From an uncultured Spartobacteria bacterium (lineage in GTDB: Bacteria; Verrucomicrobiota; Verrucomicrobiia; Chthoniobacterales; Chthoniobacteraceae), in NCBI GenBank assembly GCA_903882875.1, contig CAIRYQ010000037.1, forward strand, positions 1 to 51,333: DNA of 51,333 bases. The letters run 5' to 3'. The notes under the pieces are model-generated. The model was not told the DNA's origin, ran no database searches, and worked only from the letters and a program-made list of their open reading frames with translations. This document shows positions 1-8,416 of the stretch, one piece after another. Position 1 is the first letter of the stretch. Every line of letters starts with the position of its first letter. Made by a program: the position numbers and the translations under genes.

Positions 1-666
1 GCCCACCTGACGCTGAAGCGCCGTGGCCTGTTCCTTGATCGAGTCGAGCAGGCTCGCGCGCTGCGCCATCGCCTGCTTGGCCGCCGCCAGCGTCTTGTTG
101 TCCTCGCTGCCGAAGAGTTTTTCAAAGAGCACCTCGGGCCGGTTTTCGGGCGTGATGGGCGTGTGGTTTTTGCTCCACGAGAGCGTCATGGGGAAAGGAC
201 CGCCGAAGCCTGTCTCGCGCACCGTGCCGAGCACGAGCGAGGGAAAGCGCGTCGCGCTGCCGTGATGCAACGCGAGCTGCTGGTCCACCGACATGAGCGT
301 CTTCGCATTGCGCACCGTGTTGACCCCGGTGAGCAGGCAGCAGCACGAGCCGTGGCCGCCGGTGAAGGACGTGAGTTCCGTCATCACCGTGAGGTCGTCC
401 TTGAACGGCGCGAGCGCCGCAAGCGGAGGCGTGAGCGTATAATTTTTCCCCGTGTCCGGCGGCGTGAAGCCCGTGATCTCCACGCCAAGTCCCCAATAGG
501 TGAACATCGCGCGGCGCGGGATTTCGTTCGCTGCCATCGAGCCCGCCGTGGTGATGGACTTCGCGTTCTCGCTCATCACTTCGAGCCACGGCAGCGCGAC
601 GGTCGCGCCGAGGCCTTTGAGAAATGTGCGGCGCGCCATGCGCCAGGAGTTCGTTTGGATGTTCAT
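1..666 (-). CDS. DUF1552 family secreted protein (3' part beyond window edge)
   Basis: The first 222 codons are visible and the frame runs open off the left edge, so the C-terminus is missing. The N-terminus carries a twin-arginine signal (ARRTFLKGLG, arginines 12-13) followed by a hydrophobic stretch, so Tat export is likely. The body has DUF1552-type segments such as MFTYWGLGVEITGFTPP and a GGHGSCCCLLTG stretch. The family is common in Planctomycetes and Verrucomicrobia and is nearly always beside a DUF1592 protein, as here (15 nt after it). The molecular function of the family is not established; a role with the cytochrome-like partner in periplasmic oxidation or polymer attack is inference. 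The start was chosen because it directly precedes the Tat motif. Confidence 0.85.
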   Translation of the reverse strand, partial: MNIQTNSWRMARRTFLKGLGATVALPWLEVMSENAKSITTAGSMAANEIPRRAMFTYWGLGVEITGFTPPDTGKNYTLTPPLAALAPFKDDLTVMTELTSFTGGHGSCCCLLTGVNTVRNAKTLMSVDQQLALHHGSATRFPSLVLGTVRETGFGGPFPMTLSWSKNHTPITPENRPEVLFEKLFGSEDNKTLAAAKQAMAQRASLLDSIKEQATALQRQVG

Positions 667-681
667 GCTGTGCGGTCGTGG

Positions 682-3417
682 TTACTTGGTTTGAAAAAAG
701 GAGCTGGCGACTGTGGCCTGGATGATTTCCTGCAGCCGGTATTCGTGCTTCGCCGCGTGCGCGGTGATTTGTTCGACAGTGAGATGATCTGCGTAGCCGA
801 TGGGCCGACCGAGCGCATAGCAGAGCAGCTTTTCCGCGAAGCCTTTCACGAACTTTTCCTTCTCGGCGAGCAGCGCAGCTTTGAATTCCTGCACGGTCTG
901 AAATTCCGCGCCACCCGGCAGCTTTCCGCTCACGTCGAGCGCGGGCGAACCTTTGTCGCCCCTCATGCCTTCGCCGTTCTGGCGGTCGCGCCACATGCCG
1001 GTCGCGTCGTAATTTTCCAGCGCCATGCCGAACGGATCCACGCGCACATGGCAGCTCGCGCAATTCTCCGTGGTGCGGTGCTCGTCGAGACGCTCGCGCA
1101 CGCTGCGCGGCTTCTTGTCCTTGAGCGCGGGCAGGTCACCGGCGTTCGGCGGCGGCGACGGCACGGGCTGGTTCCAAAGCGTGTCGAGCACCCAAGTGGC
1201 ACGGCGCACGGGCAGCGTGCGCGTGCCGTCCGCGAGATACGTGAGGATGCCCGACATGCCGAGCACGCCGCCGCGCCGGTCATTGGCGGGCGCGGGCACT
1301 CGGCGGAAGTCGTCACCCTCCACGCCCTCGATGCCGTAGTGCTTCGCCATGCGCTCGTTGATCACGAGGAAGTCGCTTTCGAGGAAACTGGTGATCGGAA
1401 GATCCTTCCTCAGCACCTCGTTGCAAAACTCCAGCGGCTCGCGCTTCGAACTGTCGCGCAGCGCATCGTCGTAATCACGGTAGAAGGCACGGTTCGGAGG
1501 ATTGCCGTTGTCGAAGTTGCGCACGCTCAGCCACTGCCCCGCGAAATTGCGCACAAATTCCCACGCCTTCGGATCCGCGATCATCCGCTTCACCTGCGCG
1601 CGCAGCACCGCGGGATCGCGCAGCTTGTCTTGCGCAGCGAGGCGATACAGCTCCTCGTCCGGCGCGCTGCTCCACAGCAGATACGACAGCCGGCTCGCAA
1701 ACTGCCAGCCATCCACCGCCTGCGGCCCGGACGGCGCTTTTTTCACCAACTTTGAAATTGTTTCATTCGAGGGCGTTTCCTCGCTGCCGAGATACAGAAA
1801 CTTCGGCGAGCACAGCACATTCTTCACGCCCTCGCGCACCGCCTTCGCGAATGAAAGACCGCGTTCGGCTTTCGCCTTCAGCGTCCAGTTCACCACGCGA
1901 TCCAACTCCTCCGGTGTCACTTTCCGGCGGTAGGCTTGCGGAAGCAGCCTCGCGAATATCTCACGCAAATAAGCGTCGTCCCCCCGCTCCTCGCCCGCGA
2001 AGAAAAGCATTTTGCGCCCCTTCGGAGGCCAGTCCACGAGCGGCCCTTCCCATTCCTGCGTGCCAATCCACAGCCGCGGACGCTTGGCAATGTTGAGCTT
2101 CGGATTCCACACCCAATACGGTCCCTCGAAAGTCTTCCGGTTCTCCGTCGCCTTCGCGATCGTTTCCTCGAGCAGCTTCTTCTTCGCCTCGATCTCCTCG
2201 GGCGATTTCTTCTCCGCTTTCGCGCGCGCGATGTCGCCGCCCACGATCACCTGCTTCCACTGCACGTCCCAATACTTCGGATCGGCGATGCACGGCTCCT
2301 TGCGGTCGCCAAAGTCCCAGCGCAGCCGCCACTCGCGGTTCATACCCGGAGGCCCCACTTGCAGATATTGCATGAACTCATAGACCTTCGGCGCACCGAG
2401 CGCCGCATCCACCACGACGCTCTGCACGTTCTCGATGGGACTGCCGAGCGCGTATTGCGAGACGAGCCGCACTTCTTTCAAAGCCTCTTCGTCCTCGCCC
2501 TTGAACGCGCCAGCCTGCACGCGGATGCGATACCAGCCATCGCGCGTCACGCCCTTCTTGCCCCAGTCCACGTTGTAAAAACGGAGCCCCGCGAGGTATT
2601 CGGTGCCGCCGTTTTTCAGCGTCCAGTCATACGGCCCATGCGCCACGTAGCGCCTGTCCTTTGATCCCCACTGATCGAAGTTCGGCTGCGGAATCCAGCT
2701 CAGCGGCTCCTTCAATTTCGCGATCACCTCGGGCACGCTCGTCTCGACGAACTCGCCTGCGTCATTCTTGTAGGCCGTCTGCAAACCGTGCACGTAGCGT
2801 TCCTTCGTGCCGTCATAGGTGAATTTCTGCACCTTCGGCTGCTCGTTGAAGATCGCCTCATCGAGCACGATGTCCGCCACCGCCATGTATTGCGCGAGCT
2901 GGCCCTCGTCCATGAACAGCGCCGCCGAGCCGCGATCAAATCCGCCGACCTTCCCATCCTGCGGCAGTTCCTTCTCGATGCGCCGCGCGAAGTTTTCCTC
3001 CAGCGAAAAAAGATCGCGCACGGTGTTCGCATACTCGACTCGGTTCATGCGACGCATCGGCACGCGTCCGCCTGCGCCTTGCGCGACCTTCGTCGTTTCG
3101 TCGAGCTTATGTGCGATCCACGAGGCCACCGCAAACGCCTCCTTCGCATCGGGCCGCGCCTTTTTTTTCGGCGGCATCTTGCCGGAGTTGATGTTGTCCA
3201 TCACCTCTTTCCACAGGCCCGCATTGTTGCCCGCCGTGAAATCGGCCGTGAGCAAGTCAATGCGGAAGCCCGCGCGCGCGGTGCTCGCGTCGTGGCAGTC
3301 CACGCAGTGCGACTCGATGAACGCGCTCGCCGACTTCGGCGGTTCGGGGGCGGCGTGCCCGGACGGAATCAGGCAGAGCGACGAGGCACCAAGGGCGAAG
3401 AGAAGACGCGGGATCAT
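682..3417 (-). CDS. DUF1592/DUF1587/DUF1588/DUF1585 secreted protein with cytochrome c motifs
   Basis: A 911-residue exported protein with an N-terminal signal peptide ending near residue 22. A planctomycete-type cytochrome domain follows, with heme motif CVDCH at 38-42 and a probable axial Met in SGKMPPK at about 81. A DUF1587 segment starts with MRRMNRVEYANTVRDLF (121-137), and DUF1595, DUF1592, DUF1588 and DUF1585 type regions follow in the usual order. A second heme-type motif CASCH lies at 786-790, before the VDPFGMALENYD signature. Length and order are typical for the family. Biochemical function is unknown; electron transfer coupled to attack on extracellular substrate is inferred from the heme sites and the DUF1552 partner. 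It follows the ThuA-like gene by 16 nt and is almost certainly co-transcribed. Confidence 0.92.
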   Translation of the reverse strand: MIPRLLFALGASSLCLIPSGHAAPEPPKSASAFIESHCVDCHDASTARAGFRIDLLTADFTAGNNAGLWKEVMDNINSGKMPPKKKARPDAKEAFAVASWIAHKLDETTKVAQGAGGRVPMRRMNRVEYANTVRDLFSLEENFARRIEKELPQDGKVGGFDRGSAALFMDEGQLAQYMAVADIVLDEAIFNEQPKVQKFTYDGTKERYVHGLQTAYKNDAGEFVETSVPEVIAKLKEPLSWIPQPNFDQWGSKDRRYVAHGPYDWTLKNGGTEYLAGLRFYNVDWGKKGVTRDGWYRIRVQAGAFKGEDEEALKEVRLVSQYALGSPIENVQSVVVDAALGAPKVYEFMQYLQVGPPGMNREWRLRWDFGDRKEPCIADPKYWDVQWKQVIVGGDIARAKAEKKSPEEIEAKKKLLEETIAKATENRKTFEGPYWVWNPKLNIAKRPRLWIGTQEWEGPLVDWPPKGRKMLFFAGEERGDDAYLREIFARLLPQAYRRKVTPEELDRVVNWTLKAKAERGLSFAKAVREGVKNVLCSPKFLYLGSEETPSNETISKLVKKAPSGPQAVDGWQFASRLSYLLWSSAPDEELYRLAAQDKLRDPAVLRAQVKRMIADPKAWEFVRNFAGQWLSVRNFDNGNPPNRAFYRDYDDALRDSSKREPLEFCNEVLRKDLPITSFLESDFLVINERMAKHYGIEGVEGDDFRRVPAPANDRRGGVLGMSGILTYLADGTRTLPVRRATWVLDTLWNQPVPSPPPNAGDLPALKDKKPRSVRERLDEHRTTENCASCHVRVDPFGMALENYDATGMWRDRQNGEGMRGDKGSPALDVSGKLPGGAEFQTVQEFKAALLAEKEKFVKGFAEKLLCYALGRPIGYADHLTVEQITAHAAKHEYRLQEIIQATVASSFFQTK

Positions 3418-3433
3418 CAGAAATTCTTGTAGT

Positions 3434-4354
3434 CTATTTAGGAGCGCCCGGCAACTCAGCAGGCTTCGGCTTCGGCGGCAGCGGCTCGATTGATGCGGGC
3501 GCGAATGCCGCGAGATCCGGCGCGGCGGTCTTCACACCGTCGGCGGGCACTTCGTGTTTCGCCGTCCACACGATGCCGTTGAGGATGAAGCGGCGCAGGT
3601 CTTCGTTTTTCCAGTTGCGGTAAAAGTGCGGCATCACAATGCCGAATCCGCGTCCGCCATCCGCGCGCTCCACGCACCACGCGACGCGTTCATTTTTCGG
3701 GTCGTTCGGCGGCAGCATCGAAGTCGCGAGCACCGTCACTCCTGCCTTCACCGCGTTCCCCTCCCCGCCGAAGTAGTTGTTGATGTATGGCTCGTCGTTC
3801 AGCGTGAATTCCCTCCAGCCGCGCGACACGGGATGCGCTGGCACCGCGGGCGTGATCGTTGCCGCCGCGTAGATTTTCGCGATGGACTGGTGGTGCTTGC
3901 ACTTCGTCGCGAAGTAGCCGCCGAGCCAGCCGAGCAGCGGATGCGCGCCGTCGTCGCCCACGTCCTCCGCGCGCAGGCCGGTCGCGTAATGCACGCACAC
4001 GATGCCGCACCCGCGCTTCATCATCGCGCCGAGCTGCGCCATGATCGCCACCGAGTCCGGCATCCGCATCGGCGGAAACTGATCGCCGATGAACACCACC
4101 GTACTCGCAGCATCCAGCACCGCCTGCTCCTTCGGCCACTCGGTCACCACGTCCGCCTTCACGCCGCGCACATTTTCCATGTGCTCGATGCAATGCTTCA
4201 TCAGCCGCCCGCCCGCCGCGACCTCGTGCGATCCCGGCGGATGATTGCTCGGCCCGACGACGACGAGCACGCGCGTCTCCGCGAAGGCATCGGTGTTTGA
4301 AAAGAGGACGGTGGCGAGAAACGCGAATGCGGTAATGAGTGGCCGGAGGTTCAT
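3434..4354 (-). CDS. ThuA-like domain secreted protein
   Basis: A 306-residue protein with a signal peptide (cleavage plausible after AFA, residue 25). It is followed by a class I glutamine-amidotransferase-like fold of ThuA type: RVLVVVGPSNHPPGSHE at the start, a VFIGDQFPP strand-loop, and a GIVCVHYATG elbow. ThuA relatives are linked to trehalose and other sugar utilisation, and many PVC-group homologues are exported enzymes of unknown substrate. The tail is proline/lysine rich (LPPKPKPAELPGAPK) and may be a flexible linker end. It sits in a five-gene leftward run of exported proteins, so a shared role in processing an extracellular glycan or glycoconjugate is plausible but unproven. Confidence 0.85.
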   Translation of the reverse strand: MNLRPLITAFAFLATVLFSNTDAFAETRVLVVVGPSNHPPGSHEVAAGGRLMKHCIEHMENVRGVKADVVTEWPKEQAVLDAASTVVFIGDQFPPMRMPDSVAIMAQLGAMMKRGCGIVCVHYATGLRAEDVGDDGAHPLLGWLGGYFATKCKHHQSIAKIYAAATITPAVPAHPVSRGWREFTLNDEPYINNYFGGEGNAVKAGVTVLATSMLPPNDPKNERVAWCVERADGGRGFGIVMPHFYRNWKNEDLRRFILNGIVWTAKHEVPADGVKTAAPDLAAFAPASIEPLPPKPKPAELPGAPK

Positions 4355-4421
4355 GGGGGTGACGGATGATTTTCAAACACAACCCCGCAGCAAGAGACAT
4401 CGTGGAAACAAAGGGCGATGC

Positions 4422-5309
4422 TCAGCGTTTCAGCGCCTCGCGCTGCTGGTGGAGCTTTGTGAAAATTGCGCGGATCTGCCCGGCGGTGCCGGTGGCGAGG
4501 ACGACTTCGTATTCAAAGACAAGGCCGAGAGTGAGCGCAAAAGTCCGCAGCGGCGCGATGTAGGAGCAGTCGGCGACGCTGTCCGCACCGGCATTGCGCA
4601 CACGGTAGGTCGTCGCGAAATCCGTGTGCGGAAAATAGATGCCAAGTCCCTGGTCTTCCGCATCCACCCACGCGGCCCACGGCTCTGCGAACTTCACGAT
4701 CGCGTCCTTCGCGTCCGGCGGGCCAGGCTGCCTGCGCGTGAGCGGCGCGCCGCTCCAGGCGGGCGATCCCTTTTCGCAAAATACGAGCGTTTCGTAACGC
4801 GGCATCACGAAGACGGCGGGCAGTTCCTGATGCGTTGGCTTGTGCTCCGCAGTGCCAGTGCAGGTCATGCGGAATTTTAAATGCGCGAGCCCGCCGTCGA
4901 GCGTGAGCCATTGCTCGAAGATCACTTCATTCACGTCCGCGCCGCTGGCCCACTGCCGAGGCTTCGTCTTCACGTAGAGCGAGTCTTTGGTCTCCTTCTT
5001 CTCCAGCACGGTCGCGGGCGCGCCCCTCCAGCTTCCGCCCTGCACGGGATTGTAGCGCCACGCTTTGCCGTTCCACTCGGAACCGTCGCGGTCGCCGTAA
5101 TACGACTGCTGCACATAGCGCCCGTGGTCGAACGCGTTCAGCAGATTCGCCGACGAGTGCGAATGCGAAAACCAGCCGATGCTCCCGCCCGCGTCCATGT
5201 TCACGCCGAGGCGCACGAGGCCGTTGTCGAGATAGACCCAGTGCTCCTGCGCTTGCAACGCGACTGCCGTGGCCAGCAGCGGAAGCAGGAAAAAAAGTCT
5301 GCGCATCAT
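4422..5309 (-). CDS. Secreted protein, possibly galactose-mutarotase-like fold
   Basis: A 295-residue protein with a clear signal peptide (MMRRLFFLLPLLATAVALQAQ). The mature part is rich in aromatic beta-strand segments (WVYLDNGLVRLGVNMDAGGS, WFSHSHSSANLLN, FEQWLTLDGGLAHLKFRMTC), which resembles the beta-sandwich of mutarotase-like or carbohydrate-acting enzymes. I cannot assign a named family with certainty. It lies between the ThuA-like gene (67 nt) and the ceramidase-like gene (36 nt), all in one direction, so co-expression with secreted hydrolases is likely. The role as a sugar-binding or sugar-processing protein is inference. Confidence 0.6.
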   Translation of the reverse strand: MMRRLFFLLPLLATAVALQAQEHWVYLDNGLVRLGVNMDAGGSIGWFSHSHSSANLLNAFDHGRYVQQSYYGDRDGSEWNGKAWRYNPVQGGSWRGAPATVLEKKETKDSLYVKTKPRQWASGADVNEVIFEQWLTLDGGLAHLKFRMTCTGTAEHKPTHQELPAVFVMPRYETLVFCEKGSPAWSGAPLTRRQPGPPDAKDAIVKFAEPWAAWVDAEDQGLGIYFPHTDFATTYRVRNAGADSVADCSYIAPLRTFALTLGLVFEYEVVLATGTAGQIRAIFTKLHQQREALKR

Positions 5310-5345
5310 GCGTTCAAAATGGGACGAGCGGAAAATATTGGAAAG

Positions 5346-6770
5346 CTACTTCAGCACCTCGCGGATCGCCGCTTTCATCACGGCCTCGCTGCCGGGCGGT
5401 GTCCACGCCCAGTCGCTGAGGTTGCCGTCGTTCTCGCGGAATGCGCGATCGACCGGGATGTAGCCGGGGCCGCATTCGCCGTAGCCCATCACCACCACGA
5501 ACGCATCGGGCCGCTGCTCCTGCGCGAAGAGCTGAAACTCCACGTATGCCTCCGCCGGCAGCAGCACCAGCACGTGCGCGGGATCGAACTCGATCGCCGG
5601 CACCTCGATGCGGTGACCGCGCTTCGCGCGCTCGTACCACGCGAGGCCCATCGCGGCCTCGGCACGATCAAAGGGCTTCACGCCGCTTGCGAGGCGCTGG
5701 CGCAGGATTTCCTCCGTGTGCTTCGGCGTGTCGCGCGCGCCGAGCGGCATGAGCGCGAGCTTGAAAGTGATGCCGGTGAGCGGCGTGCGCGCGGTCTTCA
5801 CCCATGCGCGCTCCATCGCATCGCGCAGACGACCGGCGAGCACGGGTTTGTTCGCAGGATTGCCGGTGTTGTATTTTCCGGCGGTCACGTTGCCTGCGCA
5901 GCCGGTGGTGTAGATCTGCATCGCTTCGGGATGCGCCTGCTGCATGAGCGCGCGCGCTTCGCCGGGAAAATCGGCGGACACTTTTCCCGCGCCGTACGCG
6001 CTCATCGGGTGCACCGCATAGCTGTGCAGCGCGCACACAGGCGTGTCGCCATCCCAGAAGCTCAGCGTGCGCAGCCACGGATCAATGTCACCCTCGTCCG
6101 CGTCCTGCGCCTCCTTGTTCGTCGAGCGGCTGAAGCGCCCGTACGACACCGCGCCCGTGCTCGTGATGAATCGCCGGTTGCTCGCGATGCGCTCCACTTT
6201 CGCCCGGCCGGCGCCGAAATGCGTGACGCGCCTCGCGTGCGACAGGCTCTCGCGCACGGCGGCGGCGACGCGCGGGATGCACGCGTCGTTGAACTCCGGC
6301 TGGCACACGGACGCGGTCTGGATCGCGGCCTTCGGATCGGGCGGCGGGATGTTCTTCCATGCGCCGGTCGCCTCCATATCGCGCAGCAGCTTCTCCGCGT
6401 CCTCGTCCATCACCGGCGCGTCGTGGACGTGCGTGGACGTGACGATCACGCGCTGCGGCTCCGTGCCCGCGGCCTCTGCGAGTGCGCGCTTCCATTTTTC
6501 AAAAGACGTGCCGCGGATCTCACACCAGTCGAACGCCACAAGCACGAACGGCTTCTCCGCGCCCGTGAGCACGAAGCCCTTTGCAAAGAGCGGGTCCGCG
6601 ACGGACTTCGCCGGCGAGATGCCGCCGCCCATGCACGGGTGGCCGATCGGGATCGTCACGTCCACGGAGAACGTCGCGATTTTGAAGTCCGCGGCGTGCG
6701 AGGAGATCGCGGTGACGAAAACGCTGAGCAACGGCAGCAGACCGCTGAAAAGGGGAAACCGGGAGAGCAT
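5346..6770 (-). CDS. Neutral/alkaline ceramidase-like N-terminal domain protein, secreted
   Basis: A 474-residue exported protein with a signal peptide ending near SSHA. The mature start FKIATFSVDVTIPIGHPCMGGG and the later VIVTSTHVHDAP stretch, a metal-ligand-type His pair, are characteristic of the neutral/alkaline non-lysosomal ceramidase N-terminal domain. A further signature is CALHSYAVHPMSAYG, matching the second His-containing region. PVC genomes hold many copies of this domain with unknown substrates, so hydrolysis of an N-acyl lipid is only a family-level expectation. It is the first gene of the leftward five-gene run; the 354-nt region upstream contains no other gene and should hold its promoter. 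Confidence 0.82.
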   Translation of the reverse strand: MLSRFPLFSGLLPLLSVFVTAISSHAADFKIATFSVDVTIPIGHPCMGGGISPAKSVADPLFAKGFVLTGAEKPFVLVAFDWCEIRGTSFEKWKRALAEAAGTEPQRVIVTSTHVHDAPVMDEDAEKLLRDMEATGAWKNIPPPDPKAAIQTASVCQPEFNDACIPRVAAAVRESLSHARRVTHFGAGRAKVERIASNRRFITSTGAVSYGRFSRSTNKEAQDADEGDIDPWLRTLSFWDGDTPVCALHSYAVHPMSAYGAGKVSADFPGEARALMQQAHPEAMQIYTTGCAGNVTAGKYNTGNPANKPVLAGRLRDAMERAWVKTARTPLTGITFKLALMPLGARDTPKHTEEILRQRLASGVKPFDRAEAAMGLAWYERAKRGHRIEVPAIEFDPAHVLVLLPAEAYVEFQLFAQEQRPDAFVVVMGYGECGPGYIPVDRAFRENDGNLSDWAWTPPGSEAVMKAAIREVLK

Positions 6771-6889
6771 GGAAAATGTCTAGCACCGACCAATATGACG
6801 CGACAAGGCGGGTCAGCATGAGCATTTGAGGGGTGCGGAAAAATTCTGAAATTTGTTGTTGCGAAAGTCAGCCGCCTCCCTAAAGTGAC

Positions 6890-6954
6890 ACTTGTTCTGG
6901 GGGGAACAGCCGCCCTCCGGTTGCCAATCGGCACCGGGGGGCGGCACTTTTTTT
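6890..6954 (+). ncRNA. Candidate small non-coding RNA with intrinsic terminator
   Basis: A short hairpin (TGTTC/GAACA, 6894-6908) is followed at once by a long GC stem (6909-6945, 16 pairs including one G-T, one bulged T, loop AATC) and seven T residues (6948-6954). No protein gene on the plus strand ends nearby, so the terminator is not explained by a CDS. A weak promoter-like pair is TTGTTG (6857-6862) and TAAAGT (6882-6887), 19 nt apart. This would give a transcript of roughly 60-65 nt. It could instead be a terminator guarding against antisense transcription into the helicase, or an unrecognised RNA family. No match to a named RNA family was recognised. Confidence 0.4.
6909..6954 (+). terminator. 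Rho-independent terminator (plus strand)
   Basis: GCCGCCC...GGGCGGC outer stem continued by TCCGGT/ACCGGG-type pairing and an inner GCC/GGC, then seven T residues. The T-run is only on the plus strand, so it acts for rightward transcription. Confidence 0.75.
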
Positions 6955-7124
6955 GCCCTGAAACAACGGCGGTGTTTTGGTTTGGCGCGCCTTGGGGAGA
7001 CTAAGGCTAAATTCAGGAGAGCCTGCGATACGGCAGACACGGGCGTCTGCGCTTCGGTGTTCGGCATCCTCTGCTGCTCCCGATGAACTGCACCGACAGA
7101 TTGTCGGCAGCTCCACTTTTTTCC

Positions 7125-8336
7125 CTACTTCCGCCAGCCGAAGCTGTAGCCGGTGAGCGTACGGACGCCTTTGCCGGGGCCGCCGGGCTTGAGGGAGGCT
7201 TCGTCGAAAAGCGCGGTGTAGACGTATTTGAAGCTCGGGAGCTTTTTACGCTCCACCTTCGTCCCGATGTATCGCTCGATTTTGCGTACGGCGTCAATTT
7301 CCGCGGCGGTGAAAATGGTGAATGCGTCGCCGCTCTGCAGCGCGCGGCCGGTGCGGCCGATGCGGTGGACGTAGTCTTCGGGATGTTGCGGCACGTCGTA
7401 GTTGATGACGTGCGTGACGCCCGCGATGTCGAGTCCGCGCGCGGCGATGTCGGTGGCGACGAGCACTTCGTATTTGCCGCTCTTGAATCCCGCGAGGGCC
7501 TCGGTGCGTTCGCCCTGGCTGCGGTCACTGTGCATCGCGGCGACGAGGTGGTTCATTTTCGCAAGCTGGCGGGTGACCATGTCGGCGGCGACTTTCGTCT
7601 GCGTGAAGATGAGGACGCTCTTGTATTCCGTCGCCTCGAGCATCGCGAGGAGGAGATCCATTTTCTGATCCTTCGCGACGGGGTAAAGTGCGTGTGCGAC
7701 GGTATCAGCGGCGCTTTGCCTGCGGCCGATTTCGATGGCGATGGGATCGCGGAGGATCCATTTTGTCAGCGTCTCCAGTTCCGGCGGCAGCGTTGCGGAA
7801 AAGAAAAGTGTCTGCCGATCCTTCGGGGTCTGCTTGATGATTTTCGAGACGTCGGGCAGGAAACCCATGTCGAGCATGCGGTCCACTTCATCGAGCACGA
7901 GGTGGCGCACGTCGCCGAGTTTGATGGTGCCGTCCTCCATGAAATCGAGCAGCCGCCCCGGCGTGGCGACGATGATGTCCGCGCCCTTCGTGAGTTCGTC
8001 GCGCTGATTGCCGTAGCCGACGCCGCCGTGGATGATGACGGTGCGCAATCCGGTGTCCTTGCCGTATGCGGTGAAGGACTGGTGGACTTGCTGTGCAAGT
8101 TCGCGCGTGGGTTCAAGCACGAGCGCACGCAATTTCCCGTGCTCACCGAGCATGGTGAGCAGCGGAAGTGCGAATGCCGCGGTTTTTCCGGTGCCGGTCT
8201 GGGCCGAGCCCATCACATCTTTTCCCTGCAAAACGAGGGGCATCGCCTGCTCCTGGATTGGTGTGGCGTTGAGGTAGCCCTTGGCTTCGACACCGCGCAC
8301 GACCGCTTCGGACAGGCCGAACTCTTTGAAAGTCAT
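7125..8336 (-). CDS. DEAD-box RNA helicase, RhlE-like
   Basis: A 403-residue ATP-dependent RNA helicase core with little extra sequence: Walker A AQTGTGKT (45-52), PTREL, TPGRLLD, motif II DEVD (149-152), FFSAT (179-182), and HRIGRTGR (324-331). Such proteins remodel RNA in ribosome assembly, mRNA decay or cold growth. Motif II reads D-E-V-D instead of the usual D-E-A-D, with the flanking DRMLDMGFLPDV conserved; this is a mild variant and should remain active. The C-terminal tail is short and ends in GWRK. It is transcribed divergently from the membrane protein at 8417; no intrinsic terminator with T-run follows it on the minus strand. Confidence 0.93.
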   Translation of the reverse strand: MTFKEFGLSEAVVRGVEAKGYLNATPIQEQAMPLVLQGKDVMGSAQTGTGKTAAFALPLLTMLGEHGKLRALVLEPTRELAQQVHQSFTAYGKDTGLRTVIIHGGVGYGNQRDELTKGADIIVATPGRLLDFMEDGTIKLGDVRHLVLDEVDRMLDMGFLPDVSKIIKQTPKDRQTLFFSATLPPELETLTKWILRDPIAIEIGRRQSAADTVAHALYPVAKDQKMDLLLAMLEATEYKSVLIFTQTKVAADMVTRQLAKMNHLVAAMHSDRSQGERTEALAGFKSGKYEVLVATDIAARGLDIAGVTHVINYDVPQHPEDYVHRIGRTGRALQSGDAFTIFTAAEIDAVRKIERYIGTKVERKKLPSFKYVYTALFDEASLKPGGPGKGVRTLTGYSFGWRK

Positions 8337-8416
8337 TAGACCTTTCCTGTAACCGCTGGGGCGGCAATCGCAACTATCATTTTGCGCAACGCCTCGGGTT
8401 TCGTCACCTTCGCGCG

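Larger units (their letters stand above)
6771..7124. other. Intergenic region with structured elements
   Basis: No protein gene is visible here between the helicase 3' end and the ceramidase-like 5' end, both on the minus strand. The plus strand contains several hairpins: 6894-6908, the strong 6909-6945 stem with a T-run, a perfect 6-bp stem at 7033-7050 (GCAGAC/GTCTGC), and a 6-bp stem at 7093-7107 (CCGACA/TGTCGG) with six T residues starting ten bases later. The promoter for the leftward operon should lie near 6780-6860, but no convincing -35/-10 pair stands out. Confidence 0.5.

Noticed and set aside
163-1755. A 530-codon plus-strand frame
   Set aside because: It overlaps DUF1552 and DUF1592, both strongly supported on the other strand; the composition is that of a shadow frame.
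4881-6821. A 646-codon plus-strand open frame
   Set aside because: It is antisense to the mutarotase-like and ceramidase-like genes, is rich in Arg/Ala/His as expected for shadow frames in GC-rich DNA, and has no family motifs.
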